From Lachnospiraceae bacterium (GTDB lineage Bacteria > Bacillota > Clostridia > Lachnospirales > Lachnospiraceae), in the NCBI GenBank assembly GCA_017446125.1, contig JAFSRL010000070.1, positions 1 to 5,140 of the forward strand: a DNA stretch of 5,140 nucleotides. Reading direction: 5' to 3'. Below the pieces are notes generated by a model. That model searched no databases, was not told the DNA's origin, and saw nothing but the letters and a program-made list of their open reading frames with translations. Shown here one piece after another: positions 1-5,140 of the stretch (position 1 is the first letter of the stretch; each line of letters starts with the position of its first letter). The position numbers and the translations under genes are program-made.

Positions 1-63
1 ATGCGGGCAAAGGACCATGATACGCTCTATGACGAAATGACGCAGATGCTTTCAAAAATATAA
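1..63 (+). CDS. 3' end of an unidentified upstream gene (partial)
   Basis: Frame 1 is open from the first base and ends with TAA at 61-63, giving 20 residues that finish in DEMTQMLSKI. The window happens to begin with ATG, but no ribosome binding site can be seen, so this is more likely the tail of a longer protein than a complete peptide. The other two forward frames hit stops within 40 bases. The charged, helix-like tail carries no motif I recognise, so no function is offered. The promoter of the next unit overlaps its last codons. Confidence 0.5.
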   Translation: MRAKDHDTLYDEMTQMLSKI

Positions 64-78
64 AATTCATGTTATAAT
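51..78 (+). promoter_or_regulatory. Extended -10 sigma-A-type promoter for the P-loop/HlyD unit
   Basis: A perfect TATAAT lies at 73-78, preceded by TG at 70-71 with one base between, which is the extended -10 arrangement. The best -35 is TTCAAA at 51-56 (4 of 6 matches, 16-bp spacer). It is weak, which is common where an extended -10 is present. Transcription would start near 85 and give a leader of about 35 nt carrying GGAGG at 106-110, nine bases before the ATG at 120. The -35 lies inside the end of the upstream gene. Confidence 0.7.
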
Positions 79-119
79 GTCGTTTAACATCGAAACAATT
101 CTTTTGGAGGAATGTTGCT

Positions 120-539
120 ATGGTTTCATTGATTGTAGGAAAAAAGGGTAAGGGGAAAACAAAGTGCCTTCTGGACAAGGTCAACACGGAGGTGAAGACC
201 ATCTTAGGCTTCATCGTGTATCTGGACAAGAGCACGAAGCACATGTTTGAGCTCAACAACAAGGTACGACTTATCAATGTCCCGGATTTTATGGTGACAT
301 CCCCGGAAGAATTCGTTGGTTTCGTCAGCGGTATCATTTCACAGGATCATGATTTACAGCAGATGTATTTGGACAGCTTCTTAAAGATCGCCTGTCTGGA
401 AAACACAGACATTACGGCGACTGTCGAGAAGCTTGAGAAGCTCGGTGAGAAGTTCAACATCGAGTTCATCTTAAGCGTGTCGATGGATGAGGACGAGCTG
501 CCCGCTTCGCTGCACAACAAGATTGTGATTTCTCTGTAA
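120..539 (+). CDS. Small P-loop (Walker A) NTP-binding protein of unknown function
   Basis: A 139-residue soluble protein with no signal peptide or membrane segment. Residues 7-14 read GKKGKGKT, a clear Walker A loop directly after a short hydrophobic strand (SLIV), as in P-loop NTPases. A Walker B-like strand ends at D85 (QMYLDS), and a later strand (FILSVS, 116-121) followed by DEDELP resembles the last strand of a small RecA-like core. Proteins like this in Lachnospiraceae are, from memory, labelled ATP-binding or loosely 'twitching motility PilT'. It is far too short for PilT and lacks its other domains, so that label should not be trusted. The start is set by GGAGG at 106-110. The HlyD-like gene begins 6 nt after its stop, so the two are probably co-transcribed and may act together. 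The actual substrate and role are unknown. Confidence 0.85.
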   Translation: MVSLIVGKKGKGKTKCLLDKVNTEVKTILGFIVYLDKSTKHMFELNNKVRLINVPDFMVTSPEEFVGFVSGIISQDHDLQQMYLDSFLKIACLENTDITATVEKLEKLGEKFNIEFILSVSMDEDELPASLHNKIVISL

Positions 540-545
540 CGAAAG

Positions 546-1925
546 TTGCCTAAAAAGGTTCAGAAAACCACAAGGGTTTCCCCGGTTAATATCGGCTTTA
601 TTCTTTTTGCAGTCCTTTTGGGGTACATCATTGTAGTGCTCTTCTTTTATTTCAAAACGGATAAGGTGCGCGGCTACCAGGTGCTGGAGGGCTCCCTTTC
701 CAGTGACAATATTTATGAAGGAATCGCCCTGCGCAAAGAGACGGTTGTGCAAAGCGAGCTTGCGGGATATGTGAACTACTTTGCCGCGGAGGGCGCAAGG
801 GTGGCGGTCGGGAATCTCGTTTATACCGTGGATGAGTCCGGGAATCTGCTGGATTATATGCAGGCAGAGGGTGCGGGCTCTTTTTCTTTGGCGCCGGAGG
901 ATTTGACGGAGCTTCGCACACAGATTGTCAATTACGAGGCGGCGTTTGACGCAAAGGACTTCCATACGGTTTATGAGTTTAAGTCCGCGCTTTCGGGTAC
1001 GGTGCACAAGCTTTCTAATGCGGGGATTCTTGACAACATCGCGGCGCTTAGCAATGTGTCCGGGTCGACCATCAATTACTTGACGGCGCGCGACACCGGC
1101 ATCGTTGTTTATTCCGTTGACGGGTATGAGACGCTAAGGCCTTCCGACATCACGATGGCGACCTTTGAAGGGGAGCGAAACGAAAAGACGCAGATGGCGA
1201 ACAACGCGCTGGTGGAAGCGGGCGACGCAGTCTATAAGCTCTGTACGGATGACAACTGGAGCATCGTGATTCCGGTGAGCGCGGAGATGTCGGAGGAGCT
1301 GTTTACGCTGGAATACGTGCGCGTGAAGTTTTTGAAGAACCAGGATGTTTCCTGGGGAAAGGTCGAGCGCTTTTGGGACGAAGAAGGGAATGCGTTTGTG
1401 GAGCTGCAGTTCAATAACTCCATGCAGACCTTCTGCACGGACCGCTTCATCAACATCGAGCTGATGCTGACGGATGAATCCGGATTGAAGATTCCGGTGT
1501 CCGCGATTGTGGACCGCAGGTTCTTCCTGGTTCCGAAGGAATACGTCTTAACGAACGATTCCGGTGAGACCTTTATCCGGAAAAAGACCTACGGTGAGGA
1601 CGGGAGCGAAACGTCCGAGGTTGTCACGGTGGATGTCTACAACGAAACGGAGACCTCGTATTATCTGGACGATCTGTATTTGGAGGCGGGCGACGTTCTG
1701 CTTTTGGAAAACGAGGAGGATTCCTTCACCGTGAGCAGCCAGGAGACGCTGACCGGTGTGTTCAATATCAACAAGGGATATGCGGATTTCAAGCGGATCA
1801 ATGTCCTGTACCAGAACGACGAATACGCGATTGTGGAGTCGAATACGCGTTACGGCTTGAATGCGTATGACTACATCGTCTTGGAGGCGCAATCGGTGCA
1901 GGAAAACGAAATGATTTACAATTGA
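546..1925 (+). CDS. HlyD-like membrane-anchored adaptor protein, TTG start
   Basis: A 459-residue protein with a short basic cytoplasmic end (PKKVQKTTR), one membrane helix at about 16-36, and a large extracytoplasmic part. Residues 73-95 (AGYVNYFAAEGARVAVGNLV) look like a half biotinyl-lipoyl motif. A second half may lie around 183-232, ending in GDAVYKL. GLKIPVSAI at 313-321 matches the beta-barrel region of HlyD/RND-type adaptors. The C-terminal part (GVFNINKGYADFKRI, then YGLNAYDYIVL) resembles the HlyD-like proteins found beside sepF in Clostridia. Classical HlyD proteins link an inner-membrane transporter to an outer-membrane channel, but no transporter or channel gene is present, so a transport role is unproven. 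The TTG at 546 is chosen because it lies 6 nt after the previous stop and keeps the basic N-terminus and whole membrane helix. No Shine-Dalgarno is visible, which suggests coupling to translation of the P-loop gene. Confidence 0.85.
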   Translation: MPKKVQKTTRVSPVNIGFILFAVLLGYIIVVLFFYFKTDKVRGYQVLEGSLSSDNIYEGIALRKETVVQSELAGYVNYFAAEGARVAVGNLVYTVDESGNLLDYMQAEGAGSFSLAPEDLTELRTQIVNYEAAFDAKDFHTVYEFKSALSGTVHKLSNAGILDNIAALSNVSGSTINYLTARDTGIVVYSVDGYETLRPSDITMATFEGERNEKTQMANNALVEAGDAVYKLCTDDNWSIVIPVSAEMSEELFTLEYVRVKFLKNQDVSWGKVERFWDEEGNAFVELQFNNSMQTFCTDRFINIELMLTDESGLKIPVSAIVDRRFFLVPKEYVLTNDSGETFIRKKTYGEDGSETSEVVTVDVYNETETSYYLDDLYLEAGDVLLLENEEDSFTVSSQETLTGVFNINKGYADFKRINVLYQNDEYAIVESNTRYGLNAYDYIVLEAQSVQENEMIYN

Positions 1926-1928
1926 AGG

Positions 1929-1957
1929 TTGACACAGGCGGCAAAAACATTGATAAT
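1929..1957 (+). promoter_or_regulatory. Near-consensus sigma-A-type promoter for sepF
   Basis: A perfect TTGACA at 1929-1934 is followed, after exactly 17 bp, by GATAAT at 1952-1957 (5 of 6 matches to TATAAT). The -35 begins three bases after the stop of the HlyD-like gene. Transcription would begin near 1964, leaving a leader of about 36 nt before sepF. There is no terminator between the two genes, so read-through from upstream may add to this promoter. Confidence 0.75.
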
Positions 1958-1985
1958 AAGTAGTGTTTATGCAAGGCTTTTGGAT

Positions 1986-2009
1986 GGGAGATTTATGAAA
2001 TGGGTGTAA
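1986..2009 (+). promoter_or_regulatory. sepF ribosome binding site with an overlapping five-codon ORF
   Basis: GGGAG at 1986-1990 lies 9 nt before the sepF ATG at 2000, a good distance. A competing out-of-frame ATG at 1995 is only 4 nt away and reads ATG AAA TGG GTG TAA. Its stop (2007-2009) overlaps the in-frame ATG of sepF codon 4 as TAATG. The start at 2000 is preferred because of the spacing and because SepF proteins often begin MG(V/L)xDK. Initiation at codon 4 remains possible. Confidence 0.5.
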
Positions 2010-2533
2010 TGGATAAAATCCTGAACGGATTAAAAATCGGAGAAGACGAAGCTGGGGATTTTTACGACGGGGAAGATGACGGTTTCTACGAAGACGGCGG
2101 AAATGACGTGTTCCGTAAGACACCGGTCGGGAAGGACGATCCCAACATCGAAGTACCGAGCGAAAAGCTGGTGAAGAATTCCCCGAAACCTTCACTTGTC
2201 AGGGGGAAATCAAAGATGGTGAATTCGAACGGCATGGAAGTGTGCGTGATTAAGCCCACCTCGGTGGAAGACGCGCGCGAAATCACGGAAACGCTTTTGG
2301 GGAACCGTACCGTGGTGTTGAACTTGGAGGGCATTGACGTTGACATTGCGCAGCGCATCATTGACTTCACGTCCGGAAGCTGCTTCGCGATCAACGGCAA
2401 CCTGCAGAAGATTTCGAGATACATCTTCATCATCACGCCTGCGACCGTGGACATCTCCGGTGATTTCCAGGATATTTTGGGCGGCGGCTTTGACGACTCC
2501 TTGAGCCATTCGGGTCCGCAGTCGCTTTCCTGA
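2000..2533 (+). CDS. sepF: Cell division protein SepF
   Basis: SepF is a cytoplasmic membrane anchor for FtsZ: it binds the FtsZ C-terminal tail, polymerises into rings or arcs and helps septum formation. This 177-residue copy shows the expected three parts. Residues 1-13 (MGVMDKILNGLKI) form an amphipathic membrane-binding helix. A flexible linker at about 14-78 is very rich in Asp/Glu to residue 36 and more basic near 56-73. The conserved SepF core runs over about 79-155. The core includes EVCVIKPTSVEDAREI at 80-95, VVLNLEGIDVDIAQRIIDF at 105-123, the conserved Gly in FTSGS (124-127) and the end strand VDISG. The length is close to the family norm of about 150-190. It has its own promoter and terminator, so it can be expressed as a single-gene unit. 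The neighbours usual in other Firmicutes (yggS, ylmG, ylmH, divIVA) are not beside it. Confidence 0.95.
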   Translation: MGVMDKILNGLKIGEDEAGDFYDGEDDGFYEDGGNDVFRKTPVGKDDPNIEVPSEKLVKNSPKPSLVRGKSKMVNSNGMEVCVIKPTSVEDAREITETLLGNRTVVLNLEGIDVDIAQRIIDFTSGSCFAINGNLQKISRYIFIITPATVDISGDFQDILGGGFDDSLSHSGPQSLS

Positions 2534-2553
2534 AACGTTGTTGAATGATTTAC

Positions 2554-2595
2554 GGCAGGAACCGCGCTTTGTAGTTCCTGCCTTTTTTCTTTTTT
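2554..2595 (+). terminator. Intrinsic terminator after sepF, almost abutting aroB
   Basis: GGCAGGAAC (2554-2562) pairs perfectly with GTTCCTGCC (2574-2582), a 9-bp stem with five G-C pairs and an 11-nt loop. T's follow at 2583-2588 and 2590-2595, broken by a single C. It begins 20 bases after the sepF stop and should end the sepF transcript. The T tract ends 9 bases before the aroB start, so any transcript from upstream must pass it to reach aroB. Confidence 0.85.
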
Positions 2596-2604
2596 GAAAG
2601 CGCT

Positions 2605-3753
2605 ATGACATTACAGGTAACCTTTGAGAACAAACCGTGCTACAAAATCGTTTGCGTGAGCGGCAATCCCGAAACCGGCGTGCTTTCCGGCATCGGGGAT
2701 GAGCTGCCGTTATCTTCTTACTTGAAAGAACTCGGGTTTCAAAACCGCAAGATTGCGATTGTAACGGACGAAACCGTGGGCGCTTTATATGGAGAATCCA
2801 TCCGGATGGAGGCATCCGTGATTTCCAATCACGTCAGGGTGATTGTGTTACCCTCCGGCGAGGAGCACAAGCACCTGGGCACGGTGCACAAGATTTACGA
2901 CATGCTGCTGGAGGAGCACTTTGACAGGCATGACGTACTGATTGCCTTGGGCGGCGGTGTTGTGGGCGATATCTGCGGGTTTGCGGCGGCGACCTATTTG
3001 CGCGGGATTGCCTTTGTCCAGGTGCCCACGACCTTGCTGGCAGCCTGCGATTCCTCGATTGGCGGAAAAACGGGTGTTGACTTAAACGGTTATAAAAACA
3101 TGGTGGGCGCCTTTTATATGCCGAAGCTCGTCTACCTGCACACGCAGGTGTTGAAGACCCTGCCTGCCAGACAGGTCCTGTCAGGACTTGCGGAGGTAAT
3201 CAAGTACGGACTGATTTGTGACGGGGCGTTTTACGAACGTGTTGTAAACGCGTTAAGGGGCAGGGACTTTTTTGCCCTGTTGGAAAACGAACCGGAAGAA
3301 GCCGTGTACCTGATCACGCAAAGCTGCCGCTATAAAAAGGAAGTGGTGGAAGAGGACCCGAAGGAAGAGGGAAGACGCGCCATTTTAAACTTCGGACACA
3401 CGATCGGGCACGCGATTGAGAAGGTAAGTGAATTTTCGCTGTTGCACGGGGAGTGTGTGGCATTGGGCAGCATTGCCGCAGCGTTTCTTTGTAAGGAGCG
3501 CGGCATGATTCCGGAAGAAGCGTATGCAAAGTTGAAATCGGATTTTGCATCGATTTCCCTGCCGGTGTCACTGACGTCGCTTGACAGGAACATGAACCGC
3601 GACGCGGTATTGAACGCCATGCGTTCCGACAAAAAAGCGGACGCGGGTAAGATTAAATTTGTTTTGCTGGAAGGGATTGGACACGCCGTTGTCTGCGATG
3701 ACATCAAAGAAGAGGAGGTTGTATCCGCACTGCGCGAAATCGGTGTGGATTAA
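2605..3753 (+). CDS. aroB: 3-dehydroquinate synthase
   Basis: AroB converts DAHP to 3-dehydroquinate in the cytoplasm, the second step of the shikimate pathway to aromatic amino acids, using bound NAD and a divalent metal. The 382-residue protein has the full family layout. The nucleotide-binding part carries LGGGVVGDICGFAAATYLRG at 115-134, followed by QVPTTLLAACDSSIGGKTGV (139-158) and the KNMVGAF segment (164-170). In the helical metal-binding half, E197 (SGLAEVIKYG), H265 (NFGHTIGHA) and H281 (LLHGE) match the known metal ligands, with H269 at the position of the active-site His. All key residues are present, so it should be active. The start at 2605 gives the normal N-terminal strand. 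The frame is closed by TAG at 2572-2574, with no better start between. No Shine-Dalgarno or promoter is obvious. lspA follows after 11 nt, suggesting an aroB-lspA-rluD unit. Confidence 0.96.
   Translation: MTLQVTFENKPCYKIVCVSGNPETGVLSGIGDELPLSSYLKELGFQNRKIAIVTDETVGALYGESIRMEASVISNHVRVIVLPSGEEHKHLGTVHKIYDMLLEEHFDRHDVLIALGGGVVGDICGFAAATYLRGIAFVQVPTTLLAACDSSIGGKTGVDLNGYKNMVGAFYMPKLVYLHTQVLKTLPARQVLSGLAEVIKYGLICDGAFYERVVNALRGRDFFALLENEPEEAVYLITQSCRYKKEVVEEDPKEEGRRAILNFGHTIGHAIEKVSEFSLLHGECVALGSIAAAFLCKERGMIPEEAYAKLKSDFASISLPVSLTSLDRNMNRDAVLNAMRSDKKADAGKIKFVLLEGIGHAVVCDDIKEEEVVSALREIGVD
2797..2833. repeat. Two adjacent perfect inverted repeats inside aroB
   Basis: TCCATCCGGATGGA at 2797-2810 is a perfect 14-bp palindrome. 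Six bases later, CGTGATT (2817-2823) and AATCACG (2827-2833) form a 7-bp stem with a 3-nt loop. Both lie in codons for about residues 65-77 of AroB. They may be chance, or may form small mRNA hairpins or a protein-binding site. Confidence 0.35.
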
Positions 3754-3764
3754 CGATATAAACG

Positions 3765-4304
3765 ATGAACCGATTAAACGAACAAAAAAAGAAAATCCTG
3801 CTCATTGATTTGGTCTTGTTTGTCGCGCTGGTGATTCTGGACCAGGCGACAAAGTACGCGGCAGTGATGCATTTGAAGGACAAGCCGGCGATTCCTTTAA
3901 TCAACGGCGTTTTGGAACTGAACTATTTGGAGAACCGCGGCGCTGCCTTCGGCCTCTTGCAAAACCAGAAGGTCTTCTTTGTGTTGATTGCGATTGTCAT
4001 TTTGTTTGTCATCGGATATGTGTTGATTCTGATGCCGGAAGATAAGAAGTATACCAAGATGCATGTGCTGCTTGTCGTGATGGCGTCCGGCGCCTGCGGC
4101 AACATGATCGACCGCTTCCGGACGGACTATGTTGTTGACTTTATTTCCTTTGTCATCATTCATTTTCCCATCTTTAATGTGGCGGACATCTATGTGACGG
4201 TGTCAACGCTTTTGTTTATTCTGCTGTTCCTCTTTGTGTACAAGGAGAATGACTTTGCGTTTTTGAGCTTCGCGCAGCAGAAGAAGTACCGGGAGTTTAA
4301 ATGA
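3765..4304 (+). CDS. lspA: Lipoprotein signal peptidase (signal peptidase II)
   Basis: LspA is a membrane aspartyl protease that removes the signal peptide of prolipoproteins after diacylglyceryl transfer to the lipobox Cys. At 179 residues it is slightly longer than the usual 150-170, because of a polar C-terminal tail (QQKKYREFK). Four membrane helices are visible at about 11-27, 68-90, 98-113 and 138-160. Family motifs appear in order: DQATK (26-30), NRGAAFG (57-63), SGACGNMIDR (108-117) and FNVAD (137-141). D116 and D141 match the catalytic Asp pair. The first Gly of the common GG.xGN motif is Ser here. The start must be 3765, because an in-frame TAA lies at 3759-3761 and nothing better follows. 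No Shine-Dalgarno is seen before it, so translation may depend on ribosomes finishing aroB 11 nt upstream. The 3' end overlaps rluD by 4 nt. Confidence 0.95.
   Translation: MNRLNEQKKKILLIDLVLFVALVILDQATKYAAVMHLKDKPAIPLINGVLELNYLENRGAAFGLLQNQKVFFVLIAIVILFVIGYVLILMPEDKKYTKMHVLLVVMASGACGNMIDRFRTDYVVDFISFVIIHFPIFNVADIYVTVSTLLFILLFLFVYKENDFAFLSFAQQKKYREFK
4291..4304 (+). promoter_or_regulatory. rluD ribosome binding site and ATGA overlap with lspA
   Basis: GGGAG at 4291-4295 lies 5 nt before the ATG at 4301. The sequence ATGA at 4301-4304 serves as both the rluD start and the lspA stop (TGA 4302-4304), the classic arrangement for translational coupling. This fixes the rluD start with good confidence. 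Confidence 0.75.
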
Positions 4305-5140
4305 GTGCCACCCCGTATTCGTTTACTGTTACCGCACAGCAGGTCAACCTTCGCGCGGACAAGCTCCTTTCCGAGCTTCTTCCGGAGGTCTCGCGTTCAT
4401 ATTTAAAACAGCTTTTTGACGCAAACGAAGTTCTTGTTTTTGGGAAACCCGTCAAAGCATCCCGTCAGTTGAAGGAAGGGGAGGTCATTTCGCTCACCCT
4501 GCCGGAGCCTGTTTCGATGGAGGCGCATCCCGAGGACATTCCGCTGGATATTTTATATGAGGATGAGGATGTGCTGGTCGTCAATAAGCCCAAGGGCATG
4601 GTGGTGCATCCGGCGGCGGGGCATTACGAGGGCACCTTGGTGAATGCCGTGCTGCATCACTGCGGAGAGAATCTCTCCGGCATCAACGGCGTACTGCGTC
4701 CCGGCATCGTGCACCGGATTGACAAGGACACCACGGGATCCGTGCTGGTTTGCAAGAACGATGCGGCGCACCAGTCGCTTGCCGCGCAATTAAAGGCGCA
4801 CACGATTGACCGCGTCTATCACGCGATTGTTTGCGGCATCGTGAAGGAGGAAAAAGGATGCGTGAACGCGCCCATTGGCCGCAGCGCAAAGGATCGCAAG
4901 AAGATGGCGGTGATGAATGCGCGCGATGTCGCAAAGGGGCGCGGGAAGGAAGCCGTGACGCATTATGCGGTGTTAAAGCGGTTTTATCATGACAATCTGA
5001 CCTCTATCACCTGTAAGCTGGAGACCGGACGTACCCACCAGATTCGTGTGCACATGGCACACATCGGACATCCCTTGCTGGGGGATGGGGTGTATGGCGG
5101 TAGACAAAAGTTGAGTCGGGTGAGTCAGGGGGACGGGTAC
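4301..5140 (+). CDS. rluD: RluA-family 23S rRNA pseudouridine synthase, RluD type (3' end outside window)
   Basis: The frame is open for 280 codons to the last base, so the protein is cut by the window; about 30 residues are probably missing. It would isomerise uridines to pseudouridine, most likely in 23S rRNA (RluD modifies helix 69 in E. coli). An S4-like RNA-binding domain lies at about 15-65 (NLRADKLLSELLPEVSRSY onward). The catalytic domain starts near 85 and contains NKPKGMVVHP (95-104), HRIDKDTTG (138-146) with catalytic D141, RVYHAIVCG (171-179) with the conserved Tyr, and RTHQIRVHM (244-252). It then runs into GDGVYGGR (261-268), as in RluD. The lspA-rluD order matches lspA-ylyB in Bacillus. 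The family also includes RluA and RluC; RluD is preferred from the S4 domain and context, but the exact target uridines cannot be read from the sequence. Confidence 0.92.
   Translation, partial: MSATPYSFTVTAQQVNLRADKLLSELLPEVSRSYLKQLFDANEVLVFGKPVKASRQLKEGEVISLTLPEPVSMEAHPEDIPLDILYEDEDVLVVNKPKGMVVHPAAGHYEGTLVNAVLHHCGENLSGINGVLRPGIVHRIDKDTTGSVLVCKNDAAHQSLAAQLKAHTIDRVYHAIVCGIVKEEKGCVNAPIGRSAKDRKKMAVMNARDVAKGRGKEAVTHYAVLKRFYHDNLTSITCKLETGRTHQIRVHMAHIGHPLLGDGVYGGRQKLSRVSQGDGY

Noticed and set aside
1..63. Complete 20-residue small protein starting at base 1
   Set aside because: The upstream sequence is not visible and no ribosome binding site can be judged. The tail of a longer gene is the simpler reading.
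59..64. TATAAA as an alternative -10 box
   Set aside because: It overlaps the upstream stop, has no plausible -35 at the right distance, and a better extended TATAAT lies 14 bases downstream.
120..539. Pilus retraction ATPase PilT
   Set aside because: At 139 residues it is far too short, lacks the PAS-like N-terminal domain and the Asp/His boxes of PilT, and no type IV pilus genes are nearby.
471..1007. Long antisense open frame (178 codons) opposite the HlyD-like gene
   Set aside because: It lies almost wholly opposite a clear coding gene, is rich in Arg and His as expected for a shadow frame, and shows no domain that I recognise.
1548..2195. Antisense 215-codon frame across the HlyD/sepF junction
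   Set aside because: It is Arg-rich with no recognisable domain, and it runs over the strong + strand promoter and the start of sepF. It looks like a codon-composition shadow.
3170..3186. Overlapping small palindromes (GACAGG-T-CCTGTC and TCCTG-T-CAGGA) in aroB
   Set aside because: They have short arms with a one-base centre, share bases with each other, and sit in a conserved coding stretch before SGLAEVIKYG; chance is sufficient.
3712..3720. GAGGAGGTT near the end of aroB as a ribosome binding site for lspA
   Set aside because: It is about 45 bases from the lspA ATG with no usable start at the proper distance. It encodes the Glu-Glu-Val run at the AroB C-terminus.

Overview
The window looks like a chromosomal stretch from a Gram-positive, Clostridia-like bacterium, most likely Lachnospiraceae or a close relative. 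The evidence is a SepF-type division protein, an HlyD-like protein beside it of a kind I associate with that group, an lspA-rluD pair arranged as in Firmicutes, and moderate GC with even base use. All supported genes are on the + strand and packed tightly. I see no RNA gene, mobile element, CRISPR array or phage gene. The species call is inference from gene content and family resemblance, because no search could be run.

Layout. Bases 1-63 are the 3' end of an unidentified gene. An extended -10 promoter (51-78) then starts a unit with a small P-loop protein (120-539) and, 6 nt later, a membrane-anchored HlyD-like adaptor (546-1925, TTG start). A near-consensus promoter (1929-1957) in the next gap drives sepF (2000-2533). 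sepF is followed by a good intrinsic terminator (2554-2595). Only 9 bases after its T tract comes aroB (2605-3753), then lspA (3765-4304, 11 nt later), then an RluD-type pseudouridine synthase (4301 to beyond the window end), which overlaps lspA by 4 nt. No intergenic gap exceeds about 75 bases.

How the genes fit together. SepF tethers FtsZ to the membrane at the division site. LspA matures lipoproteins, AroB makes 3-dehydroquinate for aromatic amino acids, and RluD modifies 23S rRNA. The locus resembles a compressed version of the ylm/sepF-lspA-ylyB region of other Firmicutes: yggS, ylmG, ylmH and divIVA are not here, and aroB stands between sepF and lspA.

The parts with least known function are the P-loop protein and the HlyD-like protein. 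They probably form one transcription unit feeding towards sepF, and may be an uncharacterised envelope or division module. The other points worth a look concern expression: a terminator almost abutting aroB with no visible promoter or Shine-Dalgarno (SD) sequence, a five-codon ORF overlapping the sepF start, and three genes without an SD. Most of the window is ordinary housekeeping DNA, and I do not claim a new system beyond these leads.
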